From positions 1 through 64,000 of the forward strand of contig JASAND010007624.1 of the NCBI GenBank assembly GCA_030248195.1: a DNA stretch of 64,000 bases, given 5' to 3'. A program made the position numbers and the translations under genes. A model generated the notes under the pieces. The model saw nothing but the letters and a program-made list of their open reading frames with translations, ran no database searches and was not told where the DNA came from. This document shows positions 32,695 through 44,200 of this stretch, piece by piece (the first letter of the stretch is position 1; each line of letters starts with the position of its first letter). The DNA comes from Trissonchulus latispiculum (lineage: Eukaryota > Nematoda > Enoplea > Enoplida > Ironidae).

Positions 32695-33749
32695 GGGAAT
32701 TAAGTTGGGAAAGGGTTAAGAGAAAATGAACCAAAATAGTTTCCGTCTTCGCAGTCATTTTCTGTTATTGTTAATTGTGTTTGAGAATTTATTCTGAAAA
32801 CTAAAATTTTATTGCAATTTTCTTAAGGCAGAGAGAAACATTGTGTCATATGCTATTCGTGTATTCCACTTATGCCTAGTGGAATTGGGGCGTCTTTTGA
32901 TGTAGCCGCTTAGCATTTTTTAAACTCAAGAGTGGAATTGTGCCTACTCAGTAAATCTCAAAAGTGGTATTGCGCCTACTCCTTTTATGCCTAGTGGAAT
33001 TATTCCTACTTTTTGCCTACTAGGTAGTATAGGTAACTGTCCAATTACGCAGACAAACTTCCAAGAAGTTCAAATTTCCATCTTATTTCAGAATGACAAA
33101 AAGTAATCGTTTTTGAAACTTATAATGCTGCTTTTGCTTACGGAATAATGTGAAATAAAGTGATCTAGCATGAAGATATTAATTTACGTTAAAACTTCAA
33201 AGTTCAAATCATTTTACACTATTTACGAAATAGAAATTTCAGTTTGAATTAAATTCAAAACTGCGTTTTCAATTGCAAAAATTGCAACGGAAATATTTCA
33301 AATGCAAAAGTTAGTAACAATGATGTTAATTCTACCTTGTTATAGAATACCTCTACCTGCAAATGAATGATTATAAACACTGGGTTTAATTTAAAATAGA
33401 GGAAACTATGCATAAAATGCCAAAACTTAACTCTAAAACAAACTTGAGACAAACCGCACTGGCACCCTGCAATGGAGTAAATGAATAAACGACATTGTCT
33501 ATGTCTTAAACATCTTCGCATGGCTGGAAAGAAACTCGGTTCAACTTAGGAGAACCACTTAGGAGGACTGCTAGGAGCAGACTTAGTAGATCTGATTGGA
33601 GCGTCTTAGGAGAATTCTTTTGAAACGCGCTTAGGAGCGCTCCTAACTAGGGCTTAGGAGCTCCTAAGACGCTCCTATCTGTTCTCCTAAGTCTGCTCCT
33701 AAGCGCGCTTAGGAGCGTACTTAGGAGAATCTTTTGAAACGCCCCCCAG

Positions 33750-34479
33750 ACTTCTAGTATTTTTCCGCGGATAGGGGCACATGTGCCAAATCACATTGGT
33801 GAATGGCAACCTTGCAGCTAGGGGTTTTCAACCAGCAGAAATTTTTAATTAATTATGTTGGTAGTTGTGAAAAAGTGGGGGTCGGGCACATAAACGCGAC
33901 GGCTGCACATGACTGGAAGGCAGCTAAGATCTGAGTACCCGGTATTTTTTTGACCCCACCCATGCTCTAAATCTTCACCAAAAATTAGGCCAATCGGACA
34001 AATTCGGGGCACCCCGGCATTTTAGTCGCCAACACCTTAATTCTTTTCTAATTGGTTTTTTATTTGGAAAAATTTACGAAAACAGTTAGAAAACATTTTG
34101 AAAAAAATATTAACTATATTTTCCCATTGTTTTCTATTTTAGAAAACTAGTGGAAAGTAACACTTAGAAAAAATTTGTTAACGCCAGAAAACAATTAGAA
34201 AACAATTGTTAACGCCATAAAACAATTAGAAAACAATTGGAAAAATTCCAGTTTTTTCTTAGTGTTTTCTAGAAAAGGCTTCGTGTGTCCCCCTCCCCAG
34301 TTGGGGGGGACGTCCCCCCAAAAAATTTCTGGGGGGGGGGGGGGGTTTGAGAAAATGGCAACGGCTGAAAATGCTTTTTTCGCCATAAAAATAGAAAATT
34401 TGTTTGGGGGAGTTTTGGGGAGGTCTCTCTCTAGAGAGGGCCCCTCAGAAAAAGTTGGGAGGGAGGGAGCCTCTCCCAC
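33750..34479. other. No gene; AAACAATTAGAAAAC repeats and G/C-rich block
   Basis: Around 34080-34260 the motif GAAAACAATTRGAAAA recurs. From 34330 the text resembles 3770-3850 (ATGGCTGAAAATGC, CATAAAAATAGAAA), probably another G-rich element end. Confidence 0.45.
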
Positions 34480-35345
34480 CAGTGGCGGATCCAGGATTTT
34501 GAAAAGGGGGGGGCCCGCTGAAAAATTTTTGTGGGGGGGGTAACCAAATTTATCCTGGAGGGTGGTAAAAATTTGCTTTTTCCAGGAACAAAATATTTTT
34601 ACAAGAAAATATTGTGTATGGAAAGGTTAGTTCACTTGCCAATTGGAAAACAACTGTATCCCGTGAGTGAAGCAAAGCATGGAGAATTTATATACACAAG
34701 AAGCACACGGGGGGGTCTGGGGGGCAGAGCCCCCCAGAAGTTGGAGAATTTTTTGAAATCGTGGAAAATTCAGCAATTCAAATGTTTAAAAAGATTAGTT
34801 AAGATGAGATGAGTTATTGAGTTGTATAATCGATCAGTGGAAAACCAAAACGGGAATTGGATGCTTTTCAGAATTTTTCACTTCCACGATTTATTCTAGA
34901 ACACTTTCAGAAGCTGCAATTACCAATCTTGCATTGCCCATTTATATATATACGTTATGAAAGCAAAATAAAACTTGTAAATATATATATAAATATAAGC
35001 CGGTATATAGTCATGAAATAAACTGAAAGCGTTGAGTACAATTAATTATATACTTACAAAACAAGAAAGGAAACAAAATAGAAGATATATACTTTAAGAG
35101 ACAGAAGTTCTGTCACAGAATTAAGTACGTGTAATAAAGCAGCACGGAAGTATAAGTGCGCCGCAGGCGAAATTTTTTAAAAATTTGTGGAATTTATTAA
35201 AAGTATGCTTAATTTTCACTCGAAATATGCATTATAAACAGCTGAAAAAATTTTCTAGGGGGGGGCCCGGAATGTCAAAGGAGGGGGCCCAAATCGCAAA
35301 GGGGGGGGCCCCGGGCCCCCGGGCCCCCCCCTGGATCCGCCACTG
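34480..35345. mobile_element. Complete hAT-like CAGTGGCGGATCC-family element
   Basis: The TIRs are CAGTGGCGGATCCAGG and CCTGGATCCGCCACTG. The 8-bp duplication TCTCCCAC is at 34472-34479 and 35346-35353. It is 866 bp with no transposase. It is the reference copy for the disrupted relative at 3458-5795 and preserves the empty site for the insertion at 4678. Confidence 0.9.
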
Positions 35346-35353
35346 TCTCCCAC

Positions 35354-36229
35354 CCCCAAATCTCTATGATTGCAGGTTTATTGTAGGTTCTTGTGACTGT
35401 GATTTTCTTCGTTTTATCACAATTCTACAGCATTCAAGCCTCCCAAATCTCCCATACAAGTATCTATATATTTGCTTTCATCGCTGAAAAGACAAAAGTG
35501 ACGACGAATGCCAGTGTCTTTTCAAAATCGGATTTCATCAAATTTTCGTCATTTTTATTTTCTGAACGTCATTTTTATTTGTCCAACGTCAAAAATAAAT
35601 TTTTTCAGAAACAGTTTTGTTGGGATTTTAGGCTATATTCGTAATTTTAGTTGCATTTTTACTTTGTTGGCGCGTGCTGTTTCGTATTTCACATTGTTCC
35701 GCATATTTTCTAACTTACGTACTAAATATACATAAATATAAATTCTAATAAATATACAAATATCAGGCGTCTATGTATATACATGTCATGTCATTACTTT
35801 GAGCATTAAGAATGAGAAAAGCCTAATATAATCCGGGCGGTCCGGTTGGCTCCGCCCCCCAGTAGTTGAAGAAATTGTTTGCTTTTTAGATGAAATCGTT
35901 CTTCAAATCCTTAATTCTTTTACTTTTGCAGAAACAAGAAAATGTTTAAGTATATATATATTTACACTTTTTAATGGGAAAATAAGTTTACATAAGATTT
36001 TTTGATAAAATCGCACGACATTTTATGCTTTTTCTATCCAAAAATTTGGTAAAAGCGTTAGAATTATATACGCATTTATGCATACGCGCGCGCGAAATTT
36101 TCTGGACCTGCATTTTTCTGTTTTTCCTGTTTACTTTTTCTTACCTTGAAATCGCGACGACGGGGCAGCCCTCCAGATCTATCCCTAGTAGTTTTTAACG
36201 TTTCTGAAATAAAAGAACATACTGGTACC
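35354..36229. other. No gene recognised
   Basis: AT-rich sequence with short open frames only. GGCTCCGCCCCCCAG at 35849 is the same block found inside many elements of the window, so this is probably degraded element DNA. Confidence 0.45.
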
Positions 36230-37757
36230 CAGTGGCGTAGATAGGTCATTGCTTCGGGGGGGGGGGCGGATTTTCGGCAAGTCGGGGGGGTCCGGGGCCC
36301 GACGCCCCCCCCAATATTGAGCAATTTTTTACCTCGACCCACAATCAGCTTTCAATATTTCTAAAAGTAAAATTGAGTTTTTCAGATTTTCACCAAAAAC
36401 GGGTATATACAGCAGCTTTAATTCTTAATTAGTATATAAGCTTGAGAAATTTTCTCAGATTTTCACCAAAAACGGCTTAATTATTAAAGCTGACATTTTT
36501 CTGATGCTGGGTAAAAGTTGCAGAATTTTTCATATTTACACTCCCTGAGGAATAATTTTGAGCACTTTCTTTATTAAGTGCCACATCTGCAAGACAAAAG
36601 ACAGAAACATTTATTTTAGGAAAATGAAATAATCAATATCAAGTTGTCATAGTAGTTAGCAATATGAGTAAGAACCAAGGTTTTTTTTTAGGCCATAGCT
36701 AAGGCCATGGCCTAAATTTATGAGACGATGGCCTAAAGAATTTTGGTCGTTGAGGCCATTTGGCCTAAATTTTACGACGAAAACCCAGTTAAATTTTGTT
36801 GATTTTTAAGTAAAAACAGTACTTTTCTAAAAATCTTTCGCGCCTTCGGCGCGAATTCATACATTTTCACTTGTATTTCTGGGCTGCGCCAGCCGCCAGC
36901 TAGTTACATTGTCTATTTACACTTATAAATTCACATTCAGTTAGAATTTCATTTACTGTTATAAAGATTTCTTCGAAGAAATGCTATTTTTTAGTAGTTT
37001 AACTTTATTTCTATTCGTTTAATTTTCTACTTTCTGTGGTTTTCTGTACTGGTATACTCCTATATACCTGTTTTAATTTTCATTAAAAATTCATTAACTG
37101 ACGTGCATTATTATTTCTATGCTAACAAGGTTCTATTTCTGCCATTTTAAGGTAAAACCGTAGTTTTTGTGGTGTGTAAAACTAACAGTGACGATGGCGA
37201 TTTTTGGTGTTAAAACAGCGATTTTTGAATTTATAACGCATGAATACATGATAACTGTAATTTTAACAATGCTTGCAATAACGCGCAACCTAAAAATTAA
37301 CAAAATTTGGATGGCCTAAATTTTTTGGGTGATGGCCTAAAAAATTTGAGTCGTTGAGGCCATTTGGCCTAAAGTTCGGGGACCAAAAAATAAACCCTGG
37401 TAAGAACGCACAATCAGGAGTATGGGAGCGCTGCCCCCAGTAGAAAATTTTTAGAAATATTACGTTTTAAACCTATTTTTCCGGTAACTTTCGCACAAAA
37501 TCGTCATCTACATTTGTCACCTACTCTACGTCATCTGTATTTGGCTCAGAGCGAGCGAATTTTTTGAAAAATTAAAGGGTTGAAACCTATATATATCTAT
37601 TTCAGACTACTGTTTCAGCAAAAACTGGCGTAATATGTTAAGCTCGCGCTGCGCGCGAGCTTAAAAATTTTTTCCACCGGCAAAATTTTCAGGGGGGCAA
37701 AGGTGCTTCGGGGGGCGCCCGCCCGGGCGCCCCCCCCTTATCTACGCCCATGTCATG
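36230..37757. mobile_element. hAT-like element with CAGTGGCGTAGATAGG end
   Basis: The left end is CAGTGGCGTAGATAGG. The right end contains CTTATCTACGCCCATG followed by about five extra bases. The 8-bp duplication CTGGTACC is at 36222-36229 and 37758-37765. The interior carries a hairpin GCTCGCGCTGCGCGCGAGC and a nested element at 36676-37399. No ORF. Confidence 0.75.
36676..37399. mobile_element. hAT-like element with CAAGGTTT/CAGGGTTT ends and GGCCTAAA repeats
   Basis: The 8-bp duplication GTAAGAAC is at 36668-36675 and 37400-37407. The ends read CAAGGTTTTTTTTTAGGCC and the complement of CAGGGTTTATTTTTTGG. Both subterminal regions repeat GATGGCCTAAA and TTGAGGCCATTTGGCCTAAA. Confidence 0.85.
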
Positions 37758-37874
37758 CTGGTACCTATGTACGTACGTAGGTTTTAAATGAAAGCCCAAA
37801 ATGAGCAGAGCAGCTTTTGTCATGTATATATATATAACTGCATATCCAAGGTTACGGTGCTGGTTGGCTTTTGA

Positions 37875-38150
37875 AATAGCCTTCCTGCCTAAGATAACGC
37901 ACCGTGTAAAAAGTTCTGAAAAGGCCATGAACAGTGGCCTTCCTGCCTAAGATAACGCTCCGTGTATAATGTTCTGTGAGAGATGGTGACGCACCGTGTA
38001 AAAAGTTCTGAAAAGGCCATGAACAGTGGCCTTCCAGCCTAAGATAACGCTCCGTGTATAATGTTCTGTAGAGGCCATGAACAGTGGCCTTCCAGCCTAA
38101 GATGACGCACCGTGTATAAAGTTCTGAAAAGGCTATTAACAGGCATTTTT
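37875..38150. repeat. ~58-bp tandem repeat, about five units
   Basis: Units contain GTGGCCTTCC(T/A)GCCTAAGAT, then ACGC(A/T)CCGTGTA and AGTTCTG..AAGGCCATGAACA, with one truncated unit. GGCCATGAACAGTGGCC makes a small hairpin. It abuts the palindrome starting at 38204, and a single diverged unit lies on its far side near 39530-39565. Confidence 0.75.
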
Positions 38151-38203
38151 CCGTTTCAGCAAATACATTCAGTTGAACTAGAACGTTTTCATCCAGCCTG
38201 TTT

Positions 38204-38913
38204 GCGGTAGCTAGCTTTGCTTACATTGTGTGTATATATATATGCAATTTCTCTGACATGATTTTCTCTGCAGCGGAAAAATAAGCGAAACTAGGGGGGA
38301 AATGCCCTCGACGGGCAACCAACTTGGTAGAATAGGGAAAGACTTGAATGTTAAATACACGGTGCATGGTTACAACTGAGATTCTGCTGAAGCGGAAAAA
38401 TGCCGTTTCTCAGCGACTAAAATGACAGAAACCAGCTTTGTGCGCCGAATAGGGAATCTACTCGGCGACTAAAATGAAAGAAACCAGCTTTGTGCGCCGA
38501 ATAGGGAATCTACTCGGCGACTAAAATGAAAGAAACCAGCTTTGTCGCCGAATAGGGAATTCCCTCCTTCCGCCCTATTCGCGCGAACTTATCGTCTTTC
38601 GGGAGGAAATATATAGGTAATTATTCTGTTAGGAACTGCAAACGTAAGCATTGCGCTCAATATGACATTTCCCGTACCGGTTGCGTGGTGACTAGGGGTG
38701 GCGCTAGATTAATTTCTTTTTGAGCTACCTGATCCGTAAATATTTTATGCATACAACCGCTAGCAGGACCAACAGAAAGCAACAATAAGTATATATGCAG
38801 TTTAAACAATTTGTGGTCGACAGTCCTTGTGCTAAAACATATACAATCAATCGCATTTCATTTTATATAATGTTTGATTGTATCAATTCTCGGCAAGATC
38901 AGCACAGAGCACA

Positions 38914-38968
<55 letters not shown>

Positions 38969-39509
38969 TCTCAATGTTTCTGATAGCACATCGAAGACAG
39001 CGTATTTATGTCTGTGAAAACCTTGACTTACGTAAGTGCTTGATAAAACTGTTGTTTTGCATTCTGAAGTAATTCTGCCATTCTGAAGCTCTCTCATTAT
39101 TCAGCAAAGCAACACATAACAGGCTTCAAAGTTCGCGCGAATAGGGCGGAAGGAGGGAATTCCCTATTCGGCGACAAAGCTGGTTTCTTTCATTTTAGTC
39201 GCCGAGTAGATTCCCTATTCGGCGCACAAAGCTGGTTTCTTTCATTTTAGTCGCCGAGTAGATTCCCTATTCGGCGCACAAAGCTGGTTTCTGTCATTTT
39301 AGTCGCTGAGAAACGGCATTTTTCCGCTTCAGCAGAATCTCAGTTGTAACCATGCACCGTGTATTTAACATTCAAGTCTTTCCCTATTCTACCAAGTTGG
39401 TTGCCCGTCGAGGGCATTTTCCCCCTAGTTTCGCTTATTTTTCCGCTGCAGAGAAAATCATGTCAGAGAAGTTGCATATATACACAATGTAAGCAAAGCT
39501 AGCTACCGC
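38204..39509. mobile_element. Long-TIR element, copy 1 (left half of giant palindrome)
   Basis: The TIRs start GCGGTAGCTAGCTTTGC and extend at least 300 bp, through TGCCCTCGACGGGCAACCAA and repeated CGCCGAATAGGGAATCTACT units. The unique middle (about 38590-39130) holds a (TA)n run. A second copy with its middle inverted lies at 39602-40844. Confidence 0.75.
38916..38966. repeat. (TA)n microsatellite
   Basis: About 51 bp of TA dinucleotide within the middle of the left palindrome copy. The corresponding run in the right copy (40122-40219) is almost twice as long. Confidence 0.92.
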
Positions 39510-39601
39510 AGCGGATAAACGTTAATATACTTCAGAACTTTATACACTGTGTCATCTTAATACTGTATATATATATATATATATATACTTTCATATTTTA
39601 T

Positions 39602-40844
<1,243 letters not shown>

Positions 40845-41033
40845 TTTTTTTTTTTTTTTTTTATGAAAAATTTAAGTTTTGCAATAATTTTTCATATACG
40901 TATATACAAACGTTACTATCTTTGTTTTCATTCATATCGTCGGGAAAACAAACGATTTGTAACACTTTTTGACTTTCGAAAATTCAAGATTTTGGTCAAA
41001 AAATGTCAAAAATTTACAAACTTTTGCCAATTT

Positions 41034-41097
41034 TTGGCCCCGGTCAGTACCGGGGCCTGACCACCGGGACCGGGGCCTGGCCCCGGGGCATCCCTAA
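41034..41097. repeat. CCGGGGCC-rich repeat next to the VPS72 start
   Basis: Repeated ACCGGGGCCTG blocks end in GGGGCATCCCTA. They resemble the subterminal hexamer arrays of the TAGTG-ended hAT-like elements. The left partner was not found, so this is probably a decayed element end. It lies 66 bp upstream of the ATG and may be part of the promoter or 5' UTR. Confidence 0.45.
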
Positions 41098-41162
41098 CAT
41101 ATACGTATACTTGTACGTACGTATACTCAGATTGGATTGAATTGGCAGAATACGTATATATT

Positions 41163-41276
41163 ATGTTGGTAACGTCAAGAGAACGTCGTTCCAATGCTGG
41201 CCAGAAAATGGCACAGTTGATGGAGAACCTCGAGGAAGACGAATTCTATAACACAACGTATGGAGGATTTCATGAG
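41163..41276 (+). CDS. VPS72: VPS72 exon 1
   Basis: It encodes MLVTSRERRSNAGQKM through EEDEFYNTTYGGFHE, the most conserved N-terminal H2A.Z-binding motif. The donor is CATGAG followed by GTTAGA, phase 0. Confidence 0.92.
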
Positions 41277-44200
41277 GTTAGAAACATAGGTGTGGCTGGG
41301 CACAAAAACTGGGTAGAGGTACTGTTTTGGGGGGCCCAAACTTTTACCTAAATGTTTTCAGGGTTTTTGCTCTTTTTGGGCATTTTTAGCAAAAACTTTG
41401 GAAGGTCTTTGAAATTAGTCTGTTTGGTGGGAGGTTCCATTCCAAACACTGGGTTTTCTTTAGTGGGGAGGGGGGATCCCCCCACTTTTTGGGTTCCCCA
41501 CTCGGCCCATTCCCCCACTTATTTGGGCTTCTCCACCCCACTCGCACTCACTATAAGGTACCCAGAAAATGTCAAATTTTAAGGATTTGTGGTAACAATT
41601 TTCAAAAAGTTTCCGCGTTTGCAGGAATTTTTTGGTCTAAAATCGGCTGTTTGGTATTCAAGTTCAATTTTTGAACAATTTTTTGCATAGTTATTTCAGA
41701 ATGTGTTGACGACATGCTATATTTACTAATTTTTGTCATTTTAGACCAATTTGGATTCCCCCGACTTTTGGTCTCCCCCTCCGCCCCTTCCCTCCACTAG
41801 TGGAGGGCTCCTCCACTTCCAACTCCTACCTTTTTCGCCTAAAGAAAACCCAGCAAACACACTTGTAGTCTGAGATTAGGATGAACAAAACTGAGAGAAA
41901 TATAATTTTTGACACTGTTTGCAACTGTTTCGGTCTCCCCTTTTACATTGTATTTGACTTTTTCTAGGAAGAGAACGACGAGGAGTTTGAAAGCCCTGTT
42001 GAATCAGAGAGCGACTATCTAGATTCAGACTTTGATCAAAACGAAGATGACATTGAAAATGATGCTGAGGGCCAGAGTAGCGATCAAGAGTTTGAGGCTA
42101 AGCGAGCCAGACGAGTTGTGACAAAAGCTTATAAGGTGAATTTTATGTTTCTTCCTTTCAGTGCATATTTGACTTTAATCAGTCATTCATTCATCATTGC
42201 TGTTGGTTATTAATGTAGGTCTGGATTTATATAGCCATGGGGGAAACCCACATTTTCTGATTTTGGCTGGAACTTTTTATTATAAGGGATAGATAAGGAC
42301 TTTATATACCATCGTTCTTGGCGTACTTAGATCTTTCTTTTAACCCCATTTGTACTCTCTAGGTTGTGCCGTTAGGCCGGTATATATAATGCAAAAAGTA
42401 ACTGGGGAAAACCCAATGGGAGGAAAACCCAAATGGGGGGAAAACCCACCCCTCACAGGTCTCAAAAATTGTCGTAGCGCTATTCTGACACTTCCGGTGT
42501 AAAATTCAACTCTTTTTTAGCTAGTATAAATCAAAAATCCCAATCTAGGTACCTTTTAAGGTGGTGATTCCCTTTGGTCAGATAAAGTTTGCACCATTAT
42601 TTTTCATTCATTACTTGGAGTTATGAAGCCATTTTTATATCAAAATGCAGCGTGACATTTTTTCTTTTTAATGCATACCATGAAACTAATGTTGCTTTTC
42701 AAAAATATTTTTAACACATTTTAGAAGTATAAATTTCCAGATTTTTTTGCAGACTCAAGTAAATCTTTTTGTGAGTCATCGGTTATATCATTCGATACTT
42801 CCATCAAATAGCTGGGGACGATTTTTTATTTGTGAAATCGCTCTTCGTTATTGAGAAATAATTTTAAATGTGTGCGTAACTTGTATATTGCCTCCTTTTT
42901 CAAATTTGTCAAGCGATTACTTTAGCTAGAAAGCAGTAATCGGGGAAACTAAAAAACGTCCCTGGGTATATTTGTGCAGAACACATCTGTTCAGTATCAG
43001 CTTCAGCCCTCCAGCTTGCATGGTGAATGCTCCACAATCTTTGGAAAAAATTGGTCGTGTTTTTGAAAAACCTACATTTTTTATGATAACTGCCTACGGG
43101 ATAGCTGTTGGAAGACGATCATGCGTCGGATAATTTGCCCATATGAGACCTTCAGATCGACGCACTTAGTTTGATTTTACGGCATGCATAGTTCAAGAAA
43201 TGATTGATTATTTGAGTTCTGCAAAAATGACAAGTTTTCGACGCCAGAACAAGAAAATCGGCTATATCTCATGGTAGAGAAAAGCTAGAACGTTGTTTTA
43301 AAAAGCAAAAATACGAAGCTCAACGAGATCTTTCGAATGAATATAGTCATAACTGTATAGCTGCTGCCAAACGTTCAGAAATTGGAAAAAACCGTCCTGA
43401 CCGGAAATCTCGAATTTTTGAATCGGGATTGCTCGGAGGGTGTGAGAACGCTAAAAGAACGTATTTCGGAAAGTTTCGTCAAATTTCATCTTGATTTACG
43501 CCACCAACCAACAATATGTGCCCAAAAGGAATCACCACCGTAAGAGATTTCATATGCCATTGAAAAAGCAGCATCAGACGGACAGGTTTCATAAAGTTTA
43601 ACACATAAGACAGTTTTTGAAAAATGCTAAAAATGATTTAATTTCATAAAACTTATTAGTCTACCTTGTAGAGAATGGTTTTTTACGTTCAATTGGCTAA
43701 AATTGGGTGGGTTTTCTCCCCAAATGTGGGTTTTTTTCCCGCCACATTTGGCAATGTGCCATATTAACGGTGAATCGGATCGATCAAATTTTTGATGTGT
43801 GCTAAGAGGAAGACTTGCCATCATTGCTGATATTTGAAAAACTTTTCTAGCCCAACCCAGGCAAAAGTTACAACGGACCAAAATTTTGGCATGGTTGGAT
43901 CTTTGCACACGTAGGTAAGAAAGACTGGCGCTTTCTGCTGCTGTGTTTTGGAGCTCATAGCTCCAACCCTTGGTCCATGTGGCGGGTGGGTTTTGCCCCC
44001 ATGGCTATATATAGGGGTATACTATGATTGAGTTGAGTGATTTATGGATTAAGCCTCATTGCGTTCATGGTCCATGTGTGACAAATGTCTTTTCTGTAAA
44101 TTGTCTGCTTCTTCTTCCTGTTCCTGGACCATCGCGAACAAGTTCAATGTGGTTGAAGCGGATCATTATATCCGCCCCACATCCCTGAGAAAGGCAAGCA

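Larger units (their letters stand above)
28759..33749. mobile_element. 5-kb element with CTGGGGGGCGTTTC ends, nested insertions
   Basis: The ends read CTGGGGGGCGTTTCAAAAGA and the complement of the same 20 bases. Subterminal repeats of GCTCCTAAG / CTTAGGAGC fill about 28790-28920 and 33540-33735. No transposase was recognised and no target duplication is obvious. It contains elements at 30063-30813 and 31249-32694. The remaining interior (28950-30050, 32700-33530) is AT-rich without a supported gene. Confidence 0.78.
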
